Source: JAYUJH01 sp043765375 (lineage in GTDB: Bacteria > Pseudomonadota > Alphaproteobacteria > Rickettsiales > UBA998). From it: a stretch of DNA of 64,000 nucleotides. Shown piece after piece: positions 1 through 7,418 of the stretch; position 1 is the stretch's first letter, and every line of letters begins with the position of its first letter. The translations under genes were made by a program, and so were the position numbers. The notes beneath the pieces were generated by a model that worked only from the letters and a program-made list of their open reading frames with translations, searched no databases and had not been told where the DNA came from. The stretch covers positions 124,001 to 188,000 of the forward strand of contig JAYUJH010000017.1 of the NCBI GenBank assembly GCA_043765375.1, given 5' to 3'.

Positions 1-628
1 TGCCAATCACCGCTATAATCTGTTGACCATATTCGGTTGTTGCCAAAATATGCGCCTGATTAACATTGGTTGCATGATAACTATGGACGAAATAAGCATC
101 ATCGCCATTTTGCACACTCGCCATGAGCGGGTGGGGGCTTACATTATGCAACTCATTCCAACCTATATGCGGAATTTTTATTTCGGGAAATGGTTGCAAA
201 GCCTTAACTTCGCCTTCAAGCCAACCAAGCCCTGCGTGCCTTCCATGTTCATTGCCATATTCAAATAACATTTGCATACCAACGCATATACCCAAAAAAG
301 GTTTATGATTGGTAAATATTTCATGCTCCATCGCCGCAATCATACCCTTATAACTTTGCAAAGTGGTGATACAATCAGCGAATGCTCCAACTCCAGGGAG
401 GATAATATGGCTAGCTTTTGCCAAATCAAGCGGAGTTTGCGCAAAGAAAATATTATCATCTGAGAGGGGATTATTTGACGATGCGTTATGGTTTGATGCG
501 GATTTTTCATCTGATGAAAGTTCGCTATTTGATGAAGGTTCATTATGTGCTGCGAAACTTCTCATTATCGCTGCTCGCACTGAAAATAAATTGCCCGCTC
601 CGTAATCTATGATTGCAATTTTTTTCAT
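1..628 (-). CDS. hisH: Imidazole glycerol phosphate synthase subunit HisH (3' end off window)
   Basis: Glutaminase subunit that feeds ammonia to HisF in histidine biosynthesis. The reading frame stays open from an ATG at 628-626 to the left window edge, so the C-terminus, with the catalytic His and Glu, is missing. Visible landmarks are the N-terminal MKKIAIIDYGAGNLFSV, the oxyanion-strand LPGVGAF, and the nucleophile Cys in GICVGMQMLFEYG. It lies downstream of hisB and a DUF2628 gene on the same strand, an order common in alphaproteobacteria. Odd feature: about 30 residues rich in Asn, Ser and Asp lie between the first helix and the IFFAQTP strand, where the family has only a few residues. 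The DNA there (about 510-545) contains an 18-bp imperfect tandem repeat. The core motifs are intact, so the protein is probably functional. Confidence 0.93.
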   Translation of the reverse strand, partial: MKKIAIIDYGAGNLFSVRAAIMRSFAAHNEPSSNSELSSDEKSASNHNASSNNPLSDDNIFFAQTPLDLAKASHIILPGVGAFADCITTLQSYKGMIAAMEHEIFTNHKPFLGICVGMQMLFEYGNEHGRHAGLGWLEGEVKALQPFPEIKIPHIGWNELHNVSPHPLMASVQNGDDAYFVHSYHATNVNQAHILATTEYGQQIIAVIG

Positions 629-654
629 GTGATGATTTCACCTAACATATTATA

Positions 655-1101
655 TTAATTGCCCAGAGAGCTAGCAATATTAGTTGCTGGAGGAGTGAAT
701 AATTGGTCAATATGTCGCCCATAATAGCGGTGAGTTGCTTCCAAAAAATTATTCGCCACTACCACGTCGCTTAAAATATCGCCTTTGCTGGTCAGTTGCG
801 CTCGCCATAAATCATTGCCACAAAGCCCAAGCAAAAAGCGAAAACCAAGGTCAATCACAATACCACCCAACATGGATACGCCCATATATTTTGCCATTAA
901 CAAAATGCTATATTGTGCAATGAAAATGCCAATTCCAAGCAACCATAGGCGGTTTGCAAAAGCCCATATTCCTGCAAATAAAAAGGCAAATATATTGAAG
1001 TTTTCGCTTATAAATAGTGCATTTTCATAAATATTTTTGCTGCGGGGGTTGAGATAAACCGAATATATTCGCATTTTGTTGGCACTACGGAATAAGTTCA
1101 T
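655..1101 (-). CDS. DUF2628 family membrane protein in the his operon
   Basis: A 148-residue protein starting MNLFRSANKMRIYSVY, with two hydrophobic segments at about residues 34-50 and 52-70 (FAFLFAGIWAFANRLWLLGIG and following) and a glycine-rich hydrophobic third segment. This matches the DUF2628 family of small inner-membrane proteins, which in alphaproteobacteria sits between hisB and hisH. Its ATG overlaps the hisB stop by one base (TAATG), indicating translational coupling. No function is established for the family. The membrane prediction comes from the residues seen; the family assignment rests on context plus the N-terminal pattern. Confidence 0.75.
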   Translation of the reverse strand: MNLFRSANKMRIYSVYLNPRSKNIYENALFISENFNIFAFLFAGIWAFANRLWLLGIGIFIAQYSILLMAKYMGVSMLGGIVIDLGFRFLLGLCGNDLWRAQLTSKGDILSDVVVANNFLEATHRYYGRHIDQLFTPPATNIASSLGN

Positions 1102-1688
1102 TATAGCACCCCTTTTGTTGATGGAATATTACCAATTTGACGTGGATCTATGGCAACTGCCACCTTTAATGCACGCGCTAAACCCTTGAAGCATGATTCT
1201 ACAATATGATGATTATTTACACCATATAGGTTCTCCACATGGATATTTGCGCCAAGTGCAAAGGTGAATGCTTGAAACCATTCCCTGAATAATTCTGTAT
1301 CAATATCACCAATTCGTGCTTGGCTAAAAGCCACATTCCACACTAAATATGGTCTGCCTGAAATATCCACCGCAACACGGGTCAAAGTTTCGTCCATCGG
1401 AATATATGCGCTGGCGTAACGCTCAATTCCAGCCCGCTCGCCTAGTGCGTTGCGCAGGGCTTTGCCTAACACAATTCCACAATCTTCAGTGGTATGATGT
1501 GCATCAATATGCAAATCACCAATTGCTTTAAGGGTTATATCCATCAAGCTATGGCGTGAAAGCTGCTCTAGCATATGATCCAAAAAATGAATCCCCGTGC
1601 TGACATCATATTTGCCCGTTCCATCAATCTTGATTGTGCTGGTGATGCTGGTTTCTTTGGTTTTTCGTTCAATGGTTGCTTGCCGCAT
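1101..1688 (-). CDS. hisB: Imidazoleglycerol-phosphate dehydratase
   Basis: Dehydrates imidazole glycerol phosphate to imidazole acetol phosphate in histidine biosynthesis. The 195-residue length is that of the monofunctional enzyme, without the histidinol-phosphatase domain found in enterics. The two metal-binding histidine motifs are visible: HFLDHMLEQ with DAHHTTED in the first half, and NNHHIVESCFKGLARAL near the end. It is the first visible gene of a minus-strand run hisB - DUF2628 - hisH, the second gene overlapping by one base. The upstream 147 bp is AT-rich and shared with a divergent gene starting at 1836. No attenuator-like leader peptide was recognised. Confidence 0.97.
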   Translation of the reverse strand: MRQATIERKTKETSITSTIKIDGTGKYDVSTGIHFLDHMLEQLSRHSLMDITLKAIGDLHIDAHHTTEDCGIVLGKALRNALGERAGIERYASAYIPMDETLTRVAVDISGRPYLVWNVAFSQARIGDIDTELFREWFQAFTFALGANIHVENLYGVNNHHIVESCFKGLARALKVAVAIDPRQIGNIPSTKGVL

Positions 1689-1835
1689 ATTTTGCTACTT
1701 TGAAAATTATATTCGTCAATATATAATATATATCGTGAAAAAACAAGCAACACATCAATGGATTATTAGATATTTATATGGTAAAATAAAAATTATGGTG
1801 ATTTACTCAATATAATATAATATGAGGTGGAAAAT

Positions 1836-2438
1836 ATGTTTGGTGGCAGCAAAGGCAAGGGATATGTTAGCATTAAAAGTTCATCAACGACTGATGCGAA
1901 TGTTAATCCATTATTTAGTAAATATAAGAAAAAATCCGCTGCCCAAGTTTTTATGGATAAAAAACTAGGGATTGATGAAAGCAAACTTACGCCTAATGAA
2001 AAATATCAACGGATTTTGGATAAAAAAATTAATGATATGCGCATTTTGGCAATGCAAAAAGGTAGCCGTTTTGGGCAGGTAGGCGGTGATGGCGAGCCGA
2101 AGCAACTCTCAAAGGGTATGGAGGCGTTTGTGCGCCAACAAGCGGAGAAATTGGCAAAGGTGGAGCATAAAAAACTAGTTGAAAAAACGGTGATGAAGGT
2201 GAAAAAAAGTAATCTTCCAGGGGGGCAGGGCGGTTTTATTGATGAAAAAGGCAATGTTTATGGCCCTGACCGCAAAGTTGTCGCCAAAATAAATGTTAAA
2301 ACGGGCAAAGTGACGGCGTTAGGCGGGGCTTATATTTGCAAATATAAATCTGGCGGAAGCTATGGGGCGGAGTGCAAAATTGCTGCATTTGTTGCCAAGA
2401 AATATCAAGCCCCACCCCCGCAACCACTATGGGAATAG
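1836..2438 (+). CDS. Lysine-rich orphan protein
   Basis: A 200-residue basic protein that I do not recognise. The start is the ATG at 1836, preceded by GAGGTGG at good spacing; an in-frame GTG at 1827 lies inside that ribosome-binding site and is unlikely. It begins MFGGSKGKGYVSIKSSS, has a lysine-rich middle (KYKKKSAAQVFMDKKLGID) that may be helical, and a Gly-rich C-terminal third with IDEKGNVYGPDRKVVAKI followed by a second strand-like KINVKTGKVTALGGAYICKY. There is no signal peptide or membrane segment. It is divergent from hisB and stands alone. It resembles other orphan, signal-less proteins in the window in style (charged, low complexity, no recognised domain), but no homology is claimed. 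Confidence 0.7.
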   Translation: MFGGSKGKGYVSIKSSSTTDANVNPLFSKYKKKSAAQVFMDKKLGIDESKLTPNEKYQRILDKKINDMRILAMQKGSRFGQVGGDGEPKQLSKGMEAFVRQQAEKLAKVEHKKLVEKTVMKVKKSNLPGGQGGFIDEKGNVYGPDRKVVAKINVKTGKVTALGGAYICKYKSGGSYGAECKIAAFVAKKYQAPPPQPLWE

Positions 2439-2474
2439 AGGGTTATGGGAATAGAGGATCATGGGATTAAAGGC
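2427..2474. repeat. Three tandem copies of a 16-bp repeat
   Basis: Units 2427-2442, 2443-2458 and 2459-2474 read roughly CTATGGGAATAGAGGG, TTATGGGAATAGAGGA and TCATGGGATTAAAGGC. The first copy contains the stop codon of the upstream gene, so the array has grown across the 3' end of that coding region. Confidence 0.8.
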
Positions 2475-2496
2475 TTGTGAGATATTACAAGGACTT

Positions 2497-2529
2497 TGGA
2501 TACCAGCCTCCGCTGGTATGACAAACTCT
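2497..2529. repeat. GGATACCAGC/GCTGGTATGAC palindrome, short form
   Basis: Perfect 8-bp arms ATACCAGC (2500-2507) and GCTGGTAT (2512-2519) around CTCC, followed by GACAAACTC. Member of an intergenic palindromic family seen about seven times in the window. It could fold in RNA after the orphan gene and act as a 3' stabiliser or weak terminator. Confidence 0.85.
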
Positions 2530-2606
2530 AAAACTTTTCCATATATTTATTCTATATATTTTTATATATAGATTATCCTCCAAAATAATGTTATCAAAGT
2601 TACATC

Positions 2607-3221
2607 ATGGATTATAACCAACTTTCACCCAATTTGCAGACTATAGCTGCCCTCATTCCACATGGTGCATCAGTGATTGATATTGGTTGTGCTAAAGGCA
2701 ATTTGTTGCTGTGGCTCAAGGAAAATAAATCAGTGCAAGGGCGTGGGATTGAGATTGACAATGAGAAGGTGCAAGCAACTATTGCGCAAGGTTTGTCAGT
2801 AATTCAGGGCAATGCGGAGGAGGATATCCTCCATTATTGCGATAATTCATACGATTATATCATCTTAAATGGGATATTGCAGCAAATGCAAAACCCTGTG
2901 ACGATGATGCAACATGCGTCACGAATTGCCAAATATATCATCATATCAGTGCCTAATTTTGGACATTGGCGCAATCGTTGGTATCTCGCCTTAAACGGCA
3001 AAATGCCAGTGACCAAGCAACTAAATTATGAATGGTATGAAACGCCAAATATTCATTTCTGCACCCTCAAAGATTTTAGCAATTTCACAGAGATGCTAGG
3101 GTTGCGGGTGGCAAACCAGATGATTTTATCATCACCAAACTTGCCACAAACTATAATGAAATGCGGGTGGGCAGCTAATCTGGTGGGTGAAAAGGGAATA
3201 TTTTTGTTGGAAAAAAATTAA
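2607..3221 (+). CDS. metW: MetW-like methyltransferase-fold protein
   Basis: A 204-residue protein with a Rossmann methyltransferase fold: motif I VIDIGCAKGNLLLWL at about residues 23-37 and the acidic GIEIDNEKV strand. The C-terminal half carries the MetW signature VPNFGHWRNRWYLALNGKMP and then YEWYETPNIHFCTLKDF. MetW works with MetX (homoserine acyltransferase) in methionine synthesis in many proteobacteria and is usually encoded directly after metX. Here no metX is adjacent: the gene stands alone between repeat-filled gaps. The family assignment is secure; the precise role is inferred from the family. Confidence 0.92.
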   Translation: MDYNQLSPNLQTIAALIPHGASVIDIGCAKGNLLLWLKENKSVQGRGIEIDNEKVQATIAQGLSVIQGNAEEDILHYCDNSYDYIILNGILQQMQNPVTMMQHASRIAKYIIISVPNFGHWRNRWYLALNGKMPVTKQLNYEWYETPNIHFCTLKDFSNFTEMLGLRVANQMILSSPNLPQTIMKCGWAANLVGEKGIFLLEKN

Positions 3222-3274
3222 TCATATTATCATTATGTTACGATTTTTGACATTATTTTATTATTTTATTATAT

Positions 3275-3293
3275 CAGCGCAGGCTAGTATCCA
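3275..3293. repeat. Degenerate half of the GGTATGAC palindrome family
   Basis: CAGCGCAGGCTAGTATCCA is the inverted-orientation form of the GGATACCAGC...GCTGGTATGAC repeat with one arm eroded (compare 17401-17428). It lies in the 195-bp gap between metW and the PTS gene, which otherwise holds only AT-rich sequence. Confidence 0.6.
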
Positions 3294-3416
3294 TGATTTA
3301 ATGAATGAATGCTAGTTTTGAGGAATTGAAATAATGTCTAAAATGTAATGTAAATTAATGATAATTTTAATTATATTATGTAATCATATTGTTAGACATA
3401 TTTAAGAGGTGTTATT

Positions 3417-3818
3417 TTGTTAGGAGTTGTGCTTGTTGCCCATGGAGAATTGCCACAAAGTTTTTTGAGCGTGGCGGAACAAATGCTCGGCAAGCAACAA
3501 TTTGTTGAGTGTGTGAGCTATAATATCGGTGATGATTTAGAGACTTTTCGCTATAAAATCGCAGTCGGGTTGAAGCAGGTTGATAGGGGGAGCGGGGTGA
3601 TTATCCTGACTGATATGTTTGGCGGTGTGCCTTCAAATATTGGTATTTCGGTTGGATATTCACAAAAAGCAGAGGTGATTTCGGGCGTTAATTTGAGCAT
3701 GTTATTGAAGTTGCTAACTATTCGTGAAAATCTGGATATCCAAACCGCCACTGCCCAGACTAAAGAAATTGGCATGAAATATATATGTGTGTTAAGCGAG
3801 TTGTTGTTGGAGGGGTAA
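3417..3818 (+). CDS. PTS EIIA component, mannose (ManX) family
   Basis: A 133-residue single-domain EIIA protein. The phosphorylatable histidine is His9 in VVLVAHGELP, and the second family block is VIILTDMFGGVPSNIG. It starts at a TTG (3417), with AAGAGGT six bases upstream, rather than at any ATG. In alphaproteobacteria a lone ManX-type EIIA usually belongs to a regulatory PTS with HPr and EI rather than to sugar transport, and is often next to ptsH and hprK. None of those is adjacent here, so the phosphodonor and target cannot be read from context. A regulatory role is inference. Confidence 0.9.
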   Translation: MLGVVLVAHGELPQSFLSVAEQMLGKQQFVECVSYNIGDDLETFRYKIAVGLKQVDRGSGVIILTDMFGGVPSNIGISVGYSQKAEVISGVNLSMLLKLLTIRENLDIQTATAQTKEIGMKYICVLSELLLEG

Positions 3819-3846
3819 GGGTTTGGGGTTTATGTATTCGCTTTTT

Positions 3847-3920
3847 GGATACTAGCCTTTGTCCGCTCCTCCCTTTGGAATGGGCTGGTATGACGAACTC
3901 TAAAATCTCACTGGTATGAC
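3847..3920. repeat. GGATACTAGC...GCTGGTATGAC palindrome, long form plus extra arm
   Basis: GGATACTAGCC, then a GCTCCTCCCTTTGGAATGG filler, then GGCTGGTATGACGAACTC, followed after a short gap by another CTGGTATGAC. The filler CTCCTCCCTYYG also occurs at 17324-17374 and 18603-18674, so it is part of the long form rather than a random insertion. Confidence 0.8.
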
Positions 3921-4037
3921 ACTTAAAAAACCACGTAACACGCTCCCGTCACTCCAAGGTAGTATTATTTACATCGTTGTTACTCCATCGGCAGCTGAAG
4001 TCCATAAAAACAGAACCACGCAATGCAAAATCTAATG

Positions 4038-5183
4038 TTAATTGCCAATTCCAGCAAATGATGGCTCTTGTTGCTTGACCATATCACCATAACTACCAGT
4101 AGGATTTTTTCTACGAAAACTCTCAACGCCATTTGTTGCCATAGATTTTGTTGCAACCATATCAGCGTGATTGCCAGCAGAGTTTCTATTAAAACTTTCA
4201 ATGGTGCTTGTTGCCGTTTTTGGTTGATACGCTTCTCGCCATTTGGTTGTTTCATCAATTTGTGGTGATGAAATCGCCTGCGCCGAACCAATTGCCGCTG
4301 ATCCGACCGCAGCTGAACCTATAGCAGCTGTGGCAACTTGGTTCACAGTCTGCCCCACGGCTTGCCCCATAGTTTGCCCAATAATTTGCCCAGTAATTTG
4401 CGACTGATTTGCTGCAATTCCAGTGGCAATCGCAACCCCTGCTGCAAGCCCTAAATCATCGCCACCCCGCACAATTTCCTTCTGCACTGATACGCCAAGC
4501 TCGGGGCGTTGATGCTTGATGGTTGCAGCTTTATATTCCTCTTCCATACGTTCATAACCCGCATCTGCGCCTTTTTTTGCACCATATAATGCACCCGCTG
4601 CCATACATGCGCCCATGATGAGTTCGGGGATAAGCACAGGAACGCCAATGGCAGTTAATGCGACTGAGCCAATAGTCAACGCAAACTTTGCTGCCAATGC
4701 CCAGCCGAGTGAATATTTGATAGCGTCACGGTTGAAATGAGTTGGCGGGGTGATTAATGCGCCATTTTCCATTTCTTCATGGTTGCGGATATAATCACTC
4801 GCCCCACCAACCATTCCACCAGCGAGCGACATTGCTCCAATCAACGGGGCTGCTGCTCCAACAGTTGCTAATGCTGCGACTGTTCCAATTAACGCTCCCG
4901 TGCTTGCACCAATCGCAAAATCACGCTGCATTGCTTTTTCCAGCCATGTGACTTTGCCTTGTTTGAAATACCAAGGCTTATGTTCTTCATCTTTTTCCTC
5001 CAGTTTCACCAAATAATTCGGCAATTCTGAGCGTTTTTCTGCCTTGGGATAGAACGTATCTTCTACAAAATTACCAAGGTCAAACCCTTTGCTTTCATGG
5101 TGCGCATGTGCTTCATCACCCGCTTCAATGCGGTGAGCTGCGACATATTCAAGTCTTTTTTGCCGAAGTGGCTGAAAACCCAT
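4038..5183 (-). CDS. Orphan protein with glycine-zipper membrane hairpins
   Basis: A 381-residue protein I do not recognise. Residues 1-90 are hydrophilic and charged (MGFQPLRQKRLEYVAAHRIE...). Residues about 91-130 form a long small-residue hydrophobic stretch (GASTGALIGTVAALATVGAA, then PLIGAMSLAGGMVGG), and about 155-205 contains a second hydrophobic pair (LTIGSVALTAIGVPVLIPEL and a Gly-Ala helix). A Gln/Gly-rich tandem segment of GQ(I/T/A)xGQ units follows, then AIGSAAVGSAAIGSA. The tail has a duplicated motif: ESFNRNSAGNHADMV and ESFRRKNPTGSYGDMV. There is no N-terminal signal peptide, yet it has several membrane-insertable hairpins, as in some secreted or self-inserting proteins. AAGAGA lies upstream of the ATG. 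Function unknown. Confidence 0.65.
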   Translation of the reverse strand: MGFQPLRQKRLEYVAAHRIEAGDEAHAHHESKGFDLGNFVEDTFYPKAEKRSELPNYLVKLEEKDEEHKPWYFKQGKVTWLEKAMQRDFAIGASTGALIGTVAALATVGAAAPLIGAMSLAGGMVGGASDYIRNHEEMENGALITPPTHFNRDAIKYSLGWALAAKFALTIGSVALTAIGVPVLIPELIMGACMAAGALYGAKKGADAGYERMEEEYKAATIKHQRPELGVSVQKEIVRGGDDLGLAAGVAIATGIAANQSQITGQIIGQTMGQAVGQTVNQVATAAIGSAAVGSAAIGSAQAISSPQIDETTKWREAYQPKTATSTIESFNRNSAGNHADMVATKSMATNGVESFRRKNPTGSYGDMVKQQEPSFAGIGN

Positions 5184-5292
5184 GTTGAAAAAATCTCTTA
5201 AAACTTAGTGAATGAACTTAGTGAATATTATTTTTGATGAATATTATTTTACAATTTATTTTACAATGATATTATTAGTTTTATATATAATG

Positions 5293-5336
5293 CTTTAGCT
5301 TTTTAATTTTACATGTGTAAAGTTATAAAGCTAAAG
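5293..5336. promoter_or_regulatory. Nested hairpins in the gap before ribD
   Basis: Perfect 10-bp outer arms CTTTAGCTTT (5293-5302) and AAAGCTAAAG (5327-5336) enclose a second perfect palindrome, TTTACATGTGTAAA (5308-5321). It lies in the 217-bp gap between the start of a minus-strand gene (5183) and ribD (5401), so it sits upstream of both divergent genes and cannot be a terminator for either. It does not look like an FMN riboswitch. Operator or transcript-leader structure are both possible. Confidence 0.5.
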
Positions 5337-5400
5337 TGCTATAACAATTTATGATAGCACAAAACCATAGTGAAACATATATTATTAATGTGATTTTTTA

Positions 5401-6507
5401 ATGACGAATAACGAAAAACATCAATATTTTATGCAGCAAGCTCTCAATTATGCAAGCCAAGGGGCGGGGCGAACGGCGGAAAACCCAAGCGTTGGTTGTG
5501 TGATTGTCAAAGATGGGCAAATAATTGGCATCGGGCGAACGGCTGACGGTGGCAGGCCGCACGCTGAAGTTGTCGCACTAGCAGGCTTGCAAAATTGCAC
5601 TAAAGAGGCGATGGCTGATTTAAGCATTTATGTCACGCTTGAGCCATGCGCCCATCATGGCAAAACCCCGCCATGTGTTGATGCTATAATCGCATCAGGA
5701 ATTAAGCAGGTGATAATCGCAACCCTTGATGATGATGATAGGGTGAGAGGCGCAGGCGTGGCGCATTTGCAACAGGCGGGTGTGACGGTGCAAATTGGGG
5801 TGCTGGAGGCGCAAGCAAAACGCCATCATCGTGGATTTTTGCGCCGAGTTCGTAGTGGATTGCCAGAGATTATGCTCAAGATTGCAACTTCCGCTGATGA
5901 AAAAATAACCGCGCCAGAACGTTGGATAACGGGTGAATTAGCACGAAATTATGGGCAGATATTGCGCAGTCGCTATGATGCGATTGTCACTGGAATAGGC
6001 ACGATTGCGGCGGATAATCCGTTGCTGAATTGTAGGCTTGCGGGTTTGGAACAATATTCACCATTGCGGGTGGTGTTGGATCGTGGGTTGAATATTAATA
6101 TTCAGGCAAAAATTGTGCAAGATGCAAAAAATATGCATCATTACGATGCAAGAATGTTGGTTTTAACCGCCAATAATAATGCGCAAAAAATTGCACAATT
6201 AGCCAAGCATAATGTTGAGGTGGTAGTGCTGGAGGCGGATTTCACATTTGCTGATGCAATGGCATCACTTGGCGCATATGGAATTAATTCCGTGATGGTG
6301 GAGGGAGGGCAAGCCATCACCACTTCCGCCCTTAATTCGGGGTTGGTTGATGATTTATATTGGTTTGTTGCGAAAAATAAAATTATAGGCGGTGCGCAAA
6401 ATATTAATGCGGTTGCTGGTGGTACTTTGCAAAATTATCTTAAGGAAGCGTCATTGCAACAAACACTCAATTTTTCTGATGATGCGCTATATCATTATTG
6501 GTTGTGA
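5401..6507 (+). CDS. ribD: Bifunctional pyrimidine deaminase/reductase RibD
   Basis: Catalyses the second and third steps of riboflavin synthesis: deamination of the GTP-derived pyrimidine, then NADPH reduction of the ribosyl chain. The N-terminal deaminase domain (residues about 8-130) has the zinc site HAEVVAL and PCAHHGKTPPC, plus ENPSVGCVIVKDG. The C-terminal reductase domain (about 155-368) contains MLKIATSADEKI, YDAIVTGIGTIAADNPLLNCR and the MVEGGQAI glycine motif. The 368-residue length is normal. No strong Shine-Dalgarno sequence precedes the ATG. It stands alone here; ribE, ribBA and ribH are not adjacent, although alphaproteobacteria often cluster them. Confidence 0.96.
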   Translation: MTNNEKHQYFMQQALNYASQGAGRTAENPSVGCVIVKDGQIIGIGRTADGGRPHAEVVALAGLQNCTKEAMADLSIYVTLEPCAHHGKTPPCVDAIIASGIKQVIIATLDDDDRVRGAGVAHLQQAGVTVQIGVLEAQAKRHHRGFLRRVRSGLPEIMLKIATSADEKITAPERWITGELARNYGQILRSRYDAIVTGIGTIAADNPLLNCRLAGLEQYSPLRVVLDRGLNINIQAKIVQDAKNMHHYDARMLVLTANNNAQKIAQLAKHNVEVVVLEADFTFADAMASLGAYGINSVMVEGGQAITTSALNSGLVDDLYWFVAKNKIIGGAQNINAVAGGTLQNYLKEASLQQTLNFSDDALYHYWL

Positions 6508-6543
6508 GTGGGGTTTTTCTCTAGACAAATCTATTTTTATCTG

Positions 6544-7287
6544 TCATATTGGTATTTGAGGATCTTTGGGGATCGTTGGATATGAAAATTGTTCACCCTC
6601 ACTGACATTGGAAGTTAAAAAACCCATTTTGATTTTGTCAGAGTGGGTTTTTTCATGATGGTTTAATATCATATTTTTAGTTACCATCTGTGTATCATTC
6701 AACCAAGCAGAAGTTATATTACAACGCCATTTTATAATATCCAATATATTAGTATAATTTAATAGCAAATCAAGGTGAAAAATTGGTTCATAATGCGCAA
6801 TTCTGTTTCTTAATAATCTTATTTTTTCAACATTTTGATGCAAATATGTAGCGTTTATATCGTGGGGTAAATGTGGGAATATTTGGCATAAATCTCCTTT
6901 GCATATGGTATGAATATATTTTTTGCGCAACATTGAACCCCATAATCCTAAACCTAGCTCTGGAATTATTTTATTATAATCATCATATTTTATGGATAAA
7001 TCACTTAATTTAATTCTATAGTGATTGGGTAATGTGTTAATAAAAGCCTTATTTTTGTTCCATTCTATTCCGTATAATTTAACGATTTGTTCTGCAATTG
7101 CATTGCGCAACACAATTTCTAAAACATTGAGAGCAGGTATAAAAGCTGACGAAATCTGCATATTATAAGCATAAAGTTCTAATGCGGCTTTTTTATTATT
7201 TTGGCAATATTTTAAGTATCTAGCAAATCTTGGAATTGCCATTATACGCATAATTTCACTTGTTTCATCACTTGATAAGATATTCAT
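6544..7287 (-). CDS. Abi_2/HEPN-like protein, possible phage-defence gene
   Basis: A 247-residue protein. The ATG at 7287 is preferred over an upstream TTG (7323) because a GGA lies at reasonable distance and the extra residues look non-conserved. It has the layout of Abi-like (AbiD/F, Abi_2) proteins: an N-terminal helical part with SEIMRIMAIPRFARYL, the block IPALNVLEIVLRNAI in the middle, and the HEPN-type RNase motif LRNRIAHYEPIF near residue 170 (R-N-x3-H). Proteins of this family include abortive-infection factors thought to cleave RNA. It is a single gene, markedly AT-rich, in a gap after ribD, consistent with acquisition. A defence role is inferred from the family only. Confidence 0.7.
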   Translation of the reverse strand: MNILSSDETSEIMRIMAIPRFARYLKYCQNNKKAALELYAYNMQISSAFIPALNVLEIVLRNAIAEQIVKLYGIEWNKNKAFINTLPNHYRIKLSDLSIKYDDYNKIIPELGLGLWGSMLRKKYIHTICKGDLCQIFPHLPHDINATYLHQNVEKIRLLRNRIAHYEPIFHLDLLLNYTNILDIIKWRCNITSAWLNDTQMVTKNMILNHHEKTHSDKIKMGFLTSNVSEGEQFSYPTIPKDPQIPI

Positions 7288-7418
7288 TTTTGTTCCATTT
7301 TTTAAGAAAGAACAAAATAGCAAATATTGTTATTATTGTGATGTTTTATATTATTGAAAGTGAAAAAATCGTTGCATAACAACATGTTATATCATGTAAG
7401 AAGAATGATGTAACATTC

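Noticed and set aside
4068..4268. Small plus-strand frame inside the 4038-5183 gene
   Set aside because: Antisense to a longer frame with its own ribosome-binding site; no start signal.
5184..5400. FMN riboswitch before ribD
   Set aside because: No conserved RFN sequence blocks; only simple palindromes in AT-rich DNA.
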